A program made the position numbers and the translations under genes. The notes below the pieces were generated by a model. The model had not been told where the DNA came from. It saw only the letters and a program-made list of their open reading frames with translations, and made no database searches. From Bog-473 sp963742035 (GTDB lineage: Bacteria; Actinomycetota; Acidimicrobiia; Acidimicrobiales; RAAP-2): 64,000 bases of DNA. This document shows, piece by piece, positions 43,552 through 52,278 of this stretch; position 1 is the first letter of the stretch, and every line of letters begins with the position of its first letter. The stretch lies in contig CAVUKH010000001.1 of the NCBI GenBank assembly GCA_963742035.1, forward strand, positions 682,001-746,000. Direction: 5' to 3'.

Positions 43552-44833
43552 GGGTCTGCATCGTCGGCAGCGGCGGCCGCGAGCACGCGCTCGCCCACGT
43601 GCTGGCGCGCACGGCCGACGTGGTGGTGACCCCGGGCAACCCCGGTATGGCCCCGCCCATCACGGTGTCCGAGGACGAGTCGGTCGAGGAGATCGACGCC
43701 GATCTCTACGTCATCGGCCCCGAAGCTCCCCTGGTGGCCGGCCTGGCCGACACCTTGCGGGCCCAGGGCCGGGCCGTCTTGGGCCCGGGAGCCGACGGCG
43801 CCCTGCTCGAGGGGTCCAAGGCCTTCATGAAGGAGGTCCTGAGCGCGGCGGGGGTCCCAACGGCGCGCTACGCCACCTTCGATGCGCTCGAGTCCGCCGC
43901 CGCCGTGGACTATCTCCACACTCTGCCCGGTCCGTGGGTGATCAAGACGGACGGTCTCGCCGCCGGCAAGGGCGTGCTGGTGGCGCAGACACTCCCTGAG
44001 GCACGCCAGGACGTCACCGCCAAGCTGTCCGGCAGTTCCTTTGGCGACGCCGGCCGGCACATCGTCATAGAGGAGGGGTTGGTCGGTGAGGAGTGCTCGC
44101 TGCTCGTGCTCTGTGACGGCACGCACGCGGTGCCGCTGGTACCGGCACAGGATTTCAAGCGAGTCGGCGACGGCGACGTCGGCCCTAACACCGGGGGCAT
44201 GGGAGCCTACGCGCCGATGCCACACGTCGACGGGACCGCCGTGGAGCTCATCATGGACACAGCCGTACGGCCACTTGTCGCAGAGCTCCGCCGTCGCGGC
44301 ATCGACTACCGCGGCGTGCTGTACGCCGGTCTCATGTTGACCTCGGACGGGCCCAAGGTCATTGAGTACAACGTGCGCTTCGGTGATCCGGAGACGCAGG
44401 TGCTCCTGCCACTGCTGGTCGACGACGCCGCAGCGCTGTTCCTGGCCGTGGCCAACGGAGAGCTCGACGAGGCCGATCCACCCACCTTCTCGGGTGATGC
44501 GGCGGTCTGCGTCGTCCTGGCCTCGCAGGGCTACCCGGAGAGCCCCCGTACCGGAGACACGATCGAGGGGCTCGACGTCAGCGGTCAGTCCGTCGCCGCT
44601 GTCGACGGGGTGACCGTCTTCCACGCCGGCACCCGACGCCACACCGCCACCGGGCCGTTCTACACGGCCGGGGGGCGCGTGCTCGGCGTGACCGCGGTCG
44701 CGCCGACGCTGGAGCAGGCACGCGAACGGGCCTATGCCGCCACGGCGCCGATCGACTGGGAGGGCATGCAGCTGCGCCACGACATCGCCGCCCTGGTGGG
44801 CGGCGGCCCGGTACCGGCAGGACGGGGCGCCCA

Positions 44834-44837
<4 letters not shown>
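43548..44837 (+). CDS. purD: Phosphoribosylamine-glycine ligase
   Basis: A 429-residue ATP-grasp ligase making GAR from phosphoribosylamine and glycine. Visible are the N-terminal VCIVGSGGREHALAHVLA, the substrate loop TPGNPGMAP, the ATP-grasp WVIKTDGLAAGKGVLVAQ, GPNTGGMGAYAP and the metal-binding IEYNVRFGDPETQ. The C-terminal domain contains VFHAGT and GGRVLGVTA. Its GTG start overlaps the purA stop by four bases and its own stop overlaps purB the same way, so the chain is translationally coupled. Confidence 0.97.
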
Positions 44838-46138
<1,301 letters not shown>

Positions 46139-46140
46139 CG

Positions 46141-47031
46141 ATGGAACTGCCCCGGGTCCACTCGGGCAAGGTCCGGGAGCTGTACGACGCCGGAGCGGGG
46201 CGCCTCCTCATGGTCGCCTCGGACCGAGTCAGCGCGTTCGATGTGATCATGGCCGAGCCCATCAGCGACAAGGGCCGGGTCCTGACGGCCATGACCACCT
46301 TCTGGTGCGCCGAGATGGCCGACGTGGTGCCGGGCAGCCAGATCACGGCCGATCCGATGGCCATCGCCGACGCGCTCGGTGCTGCCGCGTTGCCGGCCGA
46401 TTGGGCGGGGCGGGCCGTCCTGGTGCGAAAGGCCGACATGCTCCAGCTCGAGTGCATCGTGCGCGGCTACCTGGCCGGTCAGGCCTATGAGGAGTACGAG
46501 CGGTCGGGCACGGTGCACGGCACGCCCATGCCGGCCGGGCTGCAGCTGGCCAGCCGTCTGGCCGAGCCCATCTTCACCCCCTCGACCAAAGCGACCGAGG
46601 GCCACGACCTGAACATCGACTTCGCGGCCGCCGTCGACCTGGTCGGTGCCGAGGCGGCGGGCGCCGCCCGGGACATCTGCCTCGAGCTCTACCGCCGCGC
46701 CGCGGCCCGCTGCGCCGCCGCCGGCTTCGTGCTGGCCGACACCAAGTTCGAGCTGGGCTACGTCGACGGTGTGCTCTGCCTGTGCGACGAGGTGTGCACG
46801 CCGGACTCCTCGCGGCTGTGGCCGGCCGAGCAGGTGGTGCCCGGCCGGACGCCCCCCGCCTTCGACAAGCAGCCTCTCCGTGACTGGCTGGCGGCGCAGC
46901 CCTGGGACCGCCGGCCGCCGCCGCCCCCGCTTCCCGACGAGGTCACCGCAGCAATGTCGGCGCGCTACGTGGCCGCCTACGAACGCGTCACCGGGCGCTC
47001 GCTGGACGACTGGTACGGTGCGAAGGCATGA
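46141..47031 (+). CDS. purC: Phosphoribosylaminoimidazole-succinocarboxamide synthase
   Basis: A 296-residue SAICAR synthetase condensing CAIR with aspartate. Motifs: HSGKVRELYDAG, MVASDRVSAFDVIM, CIVRGYLAGQAYEEYERSG, FTPSTKATEGHDLNI and LADTKFELGYVDG. The family normally begins a few residues before the GKVRELY strand, so the ATG is used. A GTG two codons upstream overlaps the purB stop (GTGA), the same coupling seen at purA/D and purD/B, and is an equally possible start. The stop overlaps purS in ATGA. Confidence 0.96.
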   Translation: MELPRVHSGKVRELYDAGAGRLLMVASDRVSAFDVIMAEPISDKGRVLTAMTTFWCAEMADVVPGSQITADPMAIADALGAAALPADWAGRAVLVRKADMLQLECIVRGYLAGQAYEEYERSGTVHGTPMPAGLQLASRLAEPIFTPSTKATEGHDLNIDFAAAVDLVGAEAAGAARDICLELYRRAAARCAAAGFVLADTKFELGYVDGVLCLCDEVCTPDSSRLWPAEQVVPGRTPPAFDKQPLRDWLAAQPWDRRPPPPPLPDEVTAAMSARYVAAYERVTGRSLDDWYGAKA

Positions 47032-47279
47032 GATTCCGGGCGCGCGTGGAGGTCCAGCTGCGGCCGGGCATCGCCGATCCCGAGGGGGCGACGATCGAGC
47101 GGGCGTTGCCCGCCCTCGGCTTCGACAGCGTGGCGCACGTCCGGGCCGGCCGCTCCTTCAGCTTCGAGGTCGATGCGGCCGACGAGGGCGCGGCGCGCAC
47201 GACGGCGACCGAACTGGCCGAGCGCCTGCTGGCCAACCCCGTGATCGAGCAGAGCCAGCTGGAGCTCGAGGCGATCTGA
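47028..47279 (+). CDS. purS: FGAM synthase subunit PurS
   Basis: An 83-residue small subunit of the three-part FGAM synthase (PurS-PurQ-PurL). It begins with the family strand FRARVEVQLRPGIADPEGAT, followed by LPALGFDSVAHVRAGRSFSF and a C-terminal helix with ERLLANPVIEQ. PurS dimers bridge PurL and PurQ and help channel ammonia. It overlaps purC by four bases and is directly followed by purQ with no gap. Confidence 0.94.
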   Translation: MRFRARVEVQLRPGIADPEGATIERALPALGFDSVAHVRAGRSFSFEVDAADEGAARTTATELAERLLANPVIEQSQLELEAI

Positions 47280-47960
47280 GTGACCCCGCGCATCGGCGTC
47301 GTCGTCTTTCCCGGCAGCAACTGCGAGCACGATGTCGTGCAGGGCGTCGAGGCGGCAGGTGGGACCGGCGTCCTGCTCTGGCACGGTGACGCCCGGCTGG
47401 GCGGGGTCGATGCCGTGGTCCTGCCCGGCGGCTTCGCGCACGGCGACTACCTGCGCCCCGGCGCCTTGGCCCGCTTCTCGCCCATCATGGACGCGGTGCG
47501 GGACTTCGCCCGTTCCGGTGGCCCGGTCGTCGGCATCTGCAACGGTTTCCAGGTCCTGACCGAGGCCGGTCTGCTCCCCGGGGCGCTGCAGAAGAACGGA
47601 CGATTGCGCTTCCTCTGCCAGCCCGCCCGGGTGTCGGTGGCATCGACGTCGTCGGTGCTCACGGCGGGCGCCACGCTCGGCGAGGAGCTCGTGATCCCGA
47701 TCAACCACTTCCAGGGCAATTACACCTGTGACGACGAGACGCTGCACCGCCTGCAGGCCGAGGACCGCGTCATCCTGCGCTACGCCGACAACCCCAACGG
47801 CTCCATTGACGCCATTGCCGGCATCGCCAACGAGGCGGGCAATGTCGTCGGCCTCATGCCCCACCCCGAGCGCGCCAGTCACGCGCTGCTCGGTTCCGAG
47901 GACGGCCTCGTGCTGTTGCGCTCGCTCGTCGGGTCGGCTTCGACCCGCGCCGCCGCCTGA
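47280..47960 (+). CDS. purQ: FGAM synthase glutaminase subunit PurQ
   Basis: A 226-residue class I glutamine amidotransferase supplying ammonia to PurL. The N-terminal RIGVVVFPGSNCEHDV, oxyanion LPGGFAHGDYLRPGA, nucleophile elbow VVGICNGFQVL (Cys87) and C-terminal GLMPHPERA (His, Glu) complete the triad. The GTG start follows the purS stop immediately. It is the last gene before a hairpin terminator; purL is encoded 4.3 kb downstream, separated by unrelated genes. Confidence 0.97.
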   Translation: MTPRIGVVVFPGSNCEHDVVQGVEAAGGTGVLLWHGDARLGGVDAVVLPGGFAHGDYLRPGALARFSPIMDAVRDFARSGGPVVGICNGFQVLTEAGLLPGALQKNGRLRFLCQPARVSVASTSSVLTAGATLGEELVIPINHFQGNYTCDDETLHRLQAEDRVILRYADNPNGSIDAIAGIANEAGNVVGLMPHPERASHALLGSEDGLVLLRSLVGSASTRAAA

Positions 47961-47975
47961 ACGGCTGCCGCCCGT

Positions 47976-48008
47976 AGAGGAGCCCACGAGGGGTCCTCGT
48001 GGTCCTCT
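47976..48008 (+). terminator. Hairpin terminator after purQ
   Basis: An 8-bp stem (CCACGAGG/CCTCGTGG) with a 3-base loop, extended by AGAGGA/TCCTCT across a 2-base bulge, 16 bases after the purQ stop. A short T-rich end (TCTTC) follows. Confidence 0.7.
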
Positions 48009-48064
48009 TCGCCAGCCAGAAGGTGCCACCACCTCGCACCTGGCGCTTCGTAGGGTGACGTCCT

Positions 48065-49090
48065 ATGCGCCACCAGCCCGCGCCAGGTCTGCATGAGCCT
48101 GCTGTCCGTCCGCTTCGGTGGCGGCTTCGGTGGTGGGCGTGCCGACTGGCACCGGTCCTCCTCCTCGCCGCCGTCACACTGCTGGCGCAACAGACCGGCG
48201 GGTCGGGCGCCGCGCTCGGGTCCTCGGTCCGACGGCTCGACGACGGCAGCCCCATCGACACCCACCTCTTCCAACCGGGGGCCTGCATGGAGTACGCGCC
48301 CACGGCGGGCGACCGCCATCTGACCGTGTTCCTCGACGCCGGCCACGGCGGCCTCGATCCGGGCGGCGTCGGCGAGACCGAGTCGGGCCAGACGATCGAC
48401 GAGGCCGACGAGACGCTCCCGGTCGAGCTCGACACCATGGCCCTGCTGCGGGCCGAGGGCTTCAACGTGGTGGTGTCGCGCACGAAGGCCGAGACGGTGG
48501 CCCGCTTCGGGCCGGGCGACGTGTCCGGCGGCCTCTTCACGGTGCAAGGTGAGCACGACGACGTGGCGGCCCGCGACGTCTGCGCCAACATGGCGAAGGC
48601 CAACGTCCTCGTCGGTATCTATTTCGATGCCGGCGACTCCCCGCTCAATGCCGGCAGCGTCACCGGGTACGACACCGACCGATCCTTCTCGGCCCAGAAC
48701 CTGAAGCTGGCCACGCTGGTCCAGGCCGATGTGCTCGGCGCCATGGACGCACAGGGCTGGGGCATCCCCGACCTCGGCGTGGTCGACGACAGCCTGCTGG
48801 GTGGGCCGGCGCTCAGCGCCGCAGCGGCGGACTACGACCATCTGCTGCTGCTGGGCCCGGCGGACCCTGGGTACGCGACGACGCCGAGCGCCATGCCGGG
48901 CGCCCTCATTGAGCCGCTCTTCATCACCGACCCCTACGAGGGGAGCATTGCCGCCAGTGCGTCAGGACAGCAGGTCATCGCCGGGGGCCTGGCCCGAGCC
49001 ATCGCGCAGTACTTCGCCCCGGCGGCGACAACCGGTCAGAACGCCGAGGCCGCCCGCCCCACCCGGCACGCCATCAAGAAGATGGGCTGA
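48065..49090 (+). CDS. Amidase_3-like (N-acetylmuramoyl-L-alanine amidase fold) membrane-anchored protein
   Basis: A 341-residue protein with one N-terminal membrane segment or signal anchor (LAPVLLLAAVTLLAQQ). The rest resembles zinc amidases: VFLDAGHGGLDPGG (first His), a helix with DETLPVELDTMALLRAEGF (candidate Glu ligand), VVVSRTKAE, and IEPLFITDPYEGSIA near the end, where the catalytic Glu lies. At the third ligand site, where amidases read S-I-H-A-N, this protein reads VGIYFDAG, so the His is replaced by Tyr. The frame starts after a plausible GTG/ATG region near the purQ terminator. Activity is doubtful; a cell-wall binding role is possible. Confidence 0.75.
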   Translation: MRHQPAPGLHEPAVRPLRWRLRWWACRLAPVLLLAAVTLLAQQTGGSGAALGSSVRRLDDGSPIDTHLFQPGACMEYAPTAGDRHLTVFLDAGHGGLDPGGVGETESGQTIDEADETLPVELDTMALLRAEGFNVVVSRTKAETVARFGPGDVSGGLFTVQGEHDDVAARDVCANMAKANVLVGIYFDAGDSPLNAGSVTGYDTDRSFSAQNLKLATLVQADVLGAMDAQGWGIPDLGVVDDSLLGGPALSAAAADYDHLLLLGPADPGYATTPSAMPGALIEPLFITDPYEGSIAASASGQQVIAGGLARAIAQYFAPAATTGQNAEAARPTRHAIKKMG

Positions 49091-49092
49091 CC

Positions 49093-49521
49093 TCAGGTAC
49101 GGGCGCGGGAGATCTCGGCCTTCTGCAGGACCGCGGCGCTGACGCCCGCCGCCCGCCAGGTCCCGTACGTGATGCCCTTGCGCTCGCCGTAGGCCTTGGC
49201 GACCTTGATGAACTGCTTCTCCAGTGCCGAGAGGTCCTTGACGCCGTCCACGCGGGAGCGCTCGTCGAGCAGGTCCTTCTGCTCTTGCAGGAGGTGCAGC
49301 CGGGTGAGGGCGTCCGCGCCGGCCAGCTGGGAGTCGATGGAGGCCAGCCTGCGGTCGATGGAGGCCGGTGTGCGCTTGCGGCCCCGCTTGGGCTTGGAGG
49401 TCTCGAGCGCTTCGAGGTAGTGGCGAACGGTTGCACTCTCGGCACGCCCACGAGCCAACGCCGCCTTGTGGCCGCTGCTCATGGGCTTGCGAGGAGCCGG
49501 AGTCTTTCCCTTGGGAGGCAT
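49093..49521 (-). CDS. Conserved actinobacterial protein of unknown function
   Basis: A 142-residue, basic, mostly helical protein. The N-terminus is Pro/Lys/Arg-rich (PPKGKTPAPRKPMSSGHKAA); the centre has a predicted coiled coil (SIDRRLASIDSQLAGADALT, LHLLQEQKDLLDERSR) and the C-terminus includes EKQFIKVAKAYGERKGITYG, then TWRAAGVSAAVLQKAEI. The C-terminal part resembles a small DNA-binding or SAP-like helical unit, but no family is named with confidence. It is convergent with the amidase-like gene, with two bases between stops. Confidence 0.75.
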   Translation of the reverse strand: MPPKGKTPAPRKPMSSGHKAALARGRAESATVRHYLEALETSKPKRGRKRTPASIDRRLASIDSQLAGADALTRLHLLQEQKDLLDERSRVDGVKDLSALEKQFIKVAKAYGERKGITYGTWRAAGVSAAVLQKAEISRART

Positions 49522-50208
49522 GTGTCCATTGTGCCGTACGGAGAGCGCACATCTGCCTCAATAGGCCAAGTTTCCTTGCTTTGTTTGGGGTTTGTTCTGC
49601 CGACCCCTATTTCGAGTGTGACGCGCCGCCGATTCCGCAATTGTCGACATGGATTCACCCAATCCCGGAGAACAGGGAGGCCCCATTACGCCGGATGGGA
49701 CCGGCTCTTTCGCCGCCGGTACGGCACTTCCTTGCCACGGTGAGGACGAGCCGGCCACCCCGGTGACGGCCCGGAGCCGCCGGGCCATGGCCGATCTGCT
49801 CCCGGTGCCGGCGCTGTTGCTTGCGGCCTACCGGCCGGCTTGGCTGCTCCACCCGCCCGCCGATCGCCTCGGAGACCGGCGTCGCGCCAACCCAGTTCGA
49901 GGATGCGTTTCCCCTGGCTGACGCCCTGGCGGGCCTTCTCCCTGGTGGCCGCCTCGTACCGCCTCTGGACGGCGAGGCGGGCGGCCCTGTTCCGGCTCCT
50001 GGCCCGCGGTGGCGCCCGGCTCTCGCTCTTCGCCCTGGACGTACTCTTCGACCTGCAGCACGGCGTGTGACCGAGCCGCCGACGGGGTGACGGAGGTCAG
50101 CAACGTCGTCACGCTGACCCTCTCGCTCTCCGTCCTCCATTGGACCTGGGACCGTCGCCACGATCTGCTTTCATGGCGGGACGATGTGTGGCTGACCCAC
50201 TGCTTGTC
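49522..50208. other. Gene-less stretch
   Basis: About 690 bases between the conserved small gene and the methyltransferase. Open frames on both strands are Arg/Pro/Gly-rich and have no family character. A less GC-rich patch with T-runs at about 49565-49600 may hold the promoter or terminator of the minus-strand gene. No RNA gene was recognised. Confidence 0.45.
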
Positions 50209-50799
50209 ATGACCCAGTTCCATTTCGATCCCGCCACCTATCTGGACCTGATGCGCGAGGAGCTTCCCGCGTATGAGCAACTCCAGGAGGAGGTTGCAGC
50301 GGTCACGGCCGGGCTGGCGGCGTCGTCGATCCTCGACCTCGGGACCGGGACGGGCGAGACGCTGGCCGCCGTGTTGGCGCGCCACCCCGGCGCGGCCGCC
50401 GTCGGGGTCGACAGGAGCGACGCCATGCTCGGCGCGGCCCGACAGCGCCTGGCGGGGGCTTCCCCGGAACTGCGGGTGGCCGAGTTGAGCGACCCGCTGC
50501 CTCCCGGCCCGTTCGACCTCGTCGTCTCGGCCCTGGCCATTCACCACCTCGAGGGGCCGGAGAAGGCGGACCTGTTCGCCCGCATCGCGGGCGTGCTCCG
50601 GCCCGGGGGGCGCTTCGTCCTGGGCGACGTGGTCATCCCTGTCGACCCGGCCGATGCCGTGACCCCGGTGACCTCCGACCACGATCGGCCCTCCTCCGTG
50701 GCCGACCAGCTCGGTTGGCTCGCCGACGCCGGCTTCGAAGCCTCGGCGGTCTGGTCCGAGCGCGACCTGGTCGTGGTGCGCGCCGATCGACCCTCCTGA
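50209..50799 (+). CDS. Class I SAM-dependent methyltransferase
   Basis: A 196-residue Rossmann-fold methyltransferase. SSILDLGTGTGETLAAVLAR is motif I, AAVGVDRSDAML binds the ribose (Asp), AELSDPLPPGPFDLVVSALA is motif IV and IAGVLRPGGRFVLGDVV is the following strand-turn. The start TQFHFDPATYLDLM is preferred to an ATG 12 codons upstream because family members begin with this Y/F-x-P-x-x-Y element; neither has a strong ribosome site. It ends four bases before the stop of the convergent patatin gene. Substrate unknown. Confidence 0.87.
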   Translation: MTQFHFDPATYLDLMREELPAYEQLQEEVAAVTAGLAASSILDLGTGTGETLAAVLARHPGAAAVGVDRSDAMLGAARQRLAGASPELRVAELSDPLPPGPFDLVVSALAIHHLEGPEKADLFARIAGVLRPGGRFVLGDVVIPVDPADAVTPVTSDHDRPSSVADQLGWLADAGFEASAVWSERDLVVVRADRPS

Positions 50800-50802
50800 G
50801 CG

Positions 50803-52065
50803 CTATCCGGCGGCCGACCGCGCCCGCACGAGCTGCTGCGCCTCGGTCCCGCTGCGGGGGACCCTGCCTCGGGCGCCCATCTCGATGATGAAGTCGGTCG
50901 CCGCCGCGACACCGTTCAGGAAGAGCTCGTGCCGCTGTGCCGGCGTCAGGTCGAAGTCCGTCGTCGAGATCCCGGCATTGTCCACGAAGATGGTGCGACC
51001 GGCGGTGGCGGCGTCGACGCTGTAGGCGTCCCACTCGCCCATCATCGTGTGGAGGCAGCCCAGCGCCTCGCCGAACGCGCTGCCCGCGGCCTGTGTGGAT
51101 CCGAACTCCGTCTGGAGGGAGGACAATTTGACCCCGATGGTGGGCCAACGGGGCTCCCCACCGTCCTCGCGTTCGAACGCGTTGATCGGGAAATTCCGCA
51201 GCATGCCTCCGTCGACCCAGGTCACCGTGCCGCCGGCGTACTGGGTGGCGACCGAACCGCCGCTCGGGCTGGGCACGTCGACCTGGGTTGGCAACGCCGT
51301 GACGGTGACCGGCTCGAAGAAGAATGGAATCGACATCGACGCCCGGACGGCATGCACCACGTCCTGGGCGTCCCGGTCCAGCCCGTAGTGGTCGTAGTCC
51401 CACGGGAGATGGACGAGCTGGCCGCGGGTGATGTCGGACGTGTGCACGAGGAGTCGGTAGCGATGGCTCTCGGGGAGGCTCATCCCGGGGTCCTCTTCCA
51501 GCGTGATCCGGAGGTCCGCGAAGGTGTGCACGCCGAGGTCGTGCATGATCGGCTCGAGCCAGGTGAAGAGATAGGTGCCGTCGTAGACACCCGTCTTGTG
51601 GGCGAGGACCTCTGCCGAGAACGCCATCTCGCCGGCCTTGCCGAAGTGGTGATCCATGAACGCGTGCACCTTGCCTTGGGGCATGAATTCGGTGAACGAC
51701 AGGTCGTCGAGATAGCCCTGGAGCGTCGTCATTGGGTCGCCCTTCTTGGAGATCGCCGCGATCAGCGACGCGGCGATTGCTCCGGCGCTTGTCCCGGCGA
51801 CGCGCTGGAAGCGGTAGCCGGCCTCGGCCAACACCGACACGGCGCCCACGATCCCGATTCCTTTGACGCCTCCGCCCTCGAGCGCCAGGTCCGCGACGAG
51901 CTCCTTGGAGCCATCGCCGCTCCAGCCGTCCGAGGCGAGGAGCGCTGCCGCGGCCAAGTCGAACCGCTGCTGGAGGCCCGACTCGCGGGAGTACCCGTAG
52001 GGCGCCCCCGGGTCAATCTCGATCGGCCCACGTGGCTCTGACTGCACGGCACCGGAACCGGACAT
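50803..52065 (-). CDS. Patatin-like phospholipase
   Basis: A 420-residue acyl hydrolase. The oxyanion loop is LEGGGVKGIGIVGA (residues 62-75), the nucleophile elbow GTSAG has Ser93, and the dyad Asp lies in WVDGGMLRNFPI. The insert between them is long and rich in aromatic and His residues (FMDHHFGKAGEMAF, GVYDGTYLFTWLEPIM). No signal peptide is present. The ATG follows GGGAGGGGGTTCCACC; a much longer open frame reaching into purL on this strand is only its antisense extension. It lies between the two halves of the purine cluster, with no evident pathway link. Confidence 0.92.
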   Translation of the reverse strand: MSGSGAVQSEPRGPIEIDPGAPYGYSRESGLQQRFDLAAAALLASDGWSGDGSKELVADLALEGGGVKGIGIVGAVSVLAEAGYRFQRVAGTSAGAIAASLIAAISKKGDPMTTLQGYLDDLSFTEFMPQGKVHAFMDHHFGKAGEMAFSAEVLAHKTGVYDGTYLFTWLEPIMHDLGVHTFADLRITLEEDPGMSLPESHRYRLLVHTSDITRGQLVHLPWDYDHYGLDRDAQDVVHAVRASMSIPFFFEPVTVTALPTQVDVPSPSGGSVATQYAGGTVTWVDGGMLRNFPINAFEREDGGEPRWPTIGVKLSSLQTEFGSTQAAGSAFGEALGCLHTMMGEWDAYSVDAATAGRTIFVDNAGISTTDFDLTPAQRHELFLNGVAAATDFIIEMGARGRVPRSGTEAQQLVRARSAAG

Positions 52066-52191
52066 GGTGGAACCCCCTCCCGCTTCCTGCAACGACCAGA
52101 GCGTAGCGAGTCCGTCTCGCCGATTTCCTCTTGGCCGTTGGAGGATCCCCGGTCCCGTCGGGGCGGACGCACCGGCTCGCCGCAGGCAGGT

Positions 52192-52246
52192 GGGAGAAAG
52201 AAGGGAGGAGGAAGAAGGGGGAAGAACGAGGAAAAGGAGGAAGAGG
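52192..52246 (+). repeat. 55-base polypurine tract upstream of purL
   Basis: Fifty-four of 55 bases are A or G (one C at 52227). The tract ends 32 bases before the purL ATG and contains several AGGAGG-like strings. No coding content. Confidence 0.9.
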
Positions 52247-52278
52247 TCGAAACGGTCGGCGACTAAGTTGGAGGGATC

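Noticed and set aside
49649..50161. Coding genes on either strand of the 49.6-50.2 kb gap
   Set aside because: The frames are low-complexity Arg/Pro/Gly-rich, overlap one another and lack ribosome sites or family motifs.
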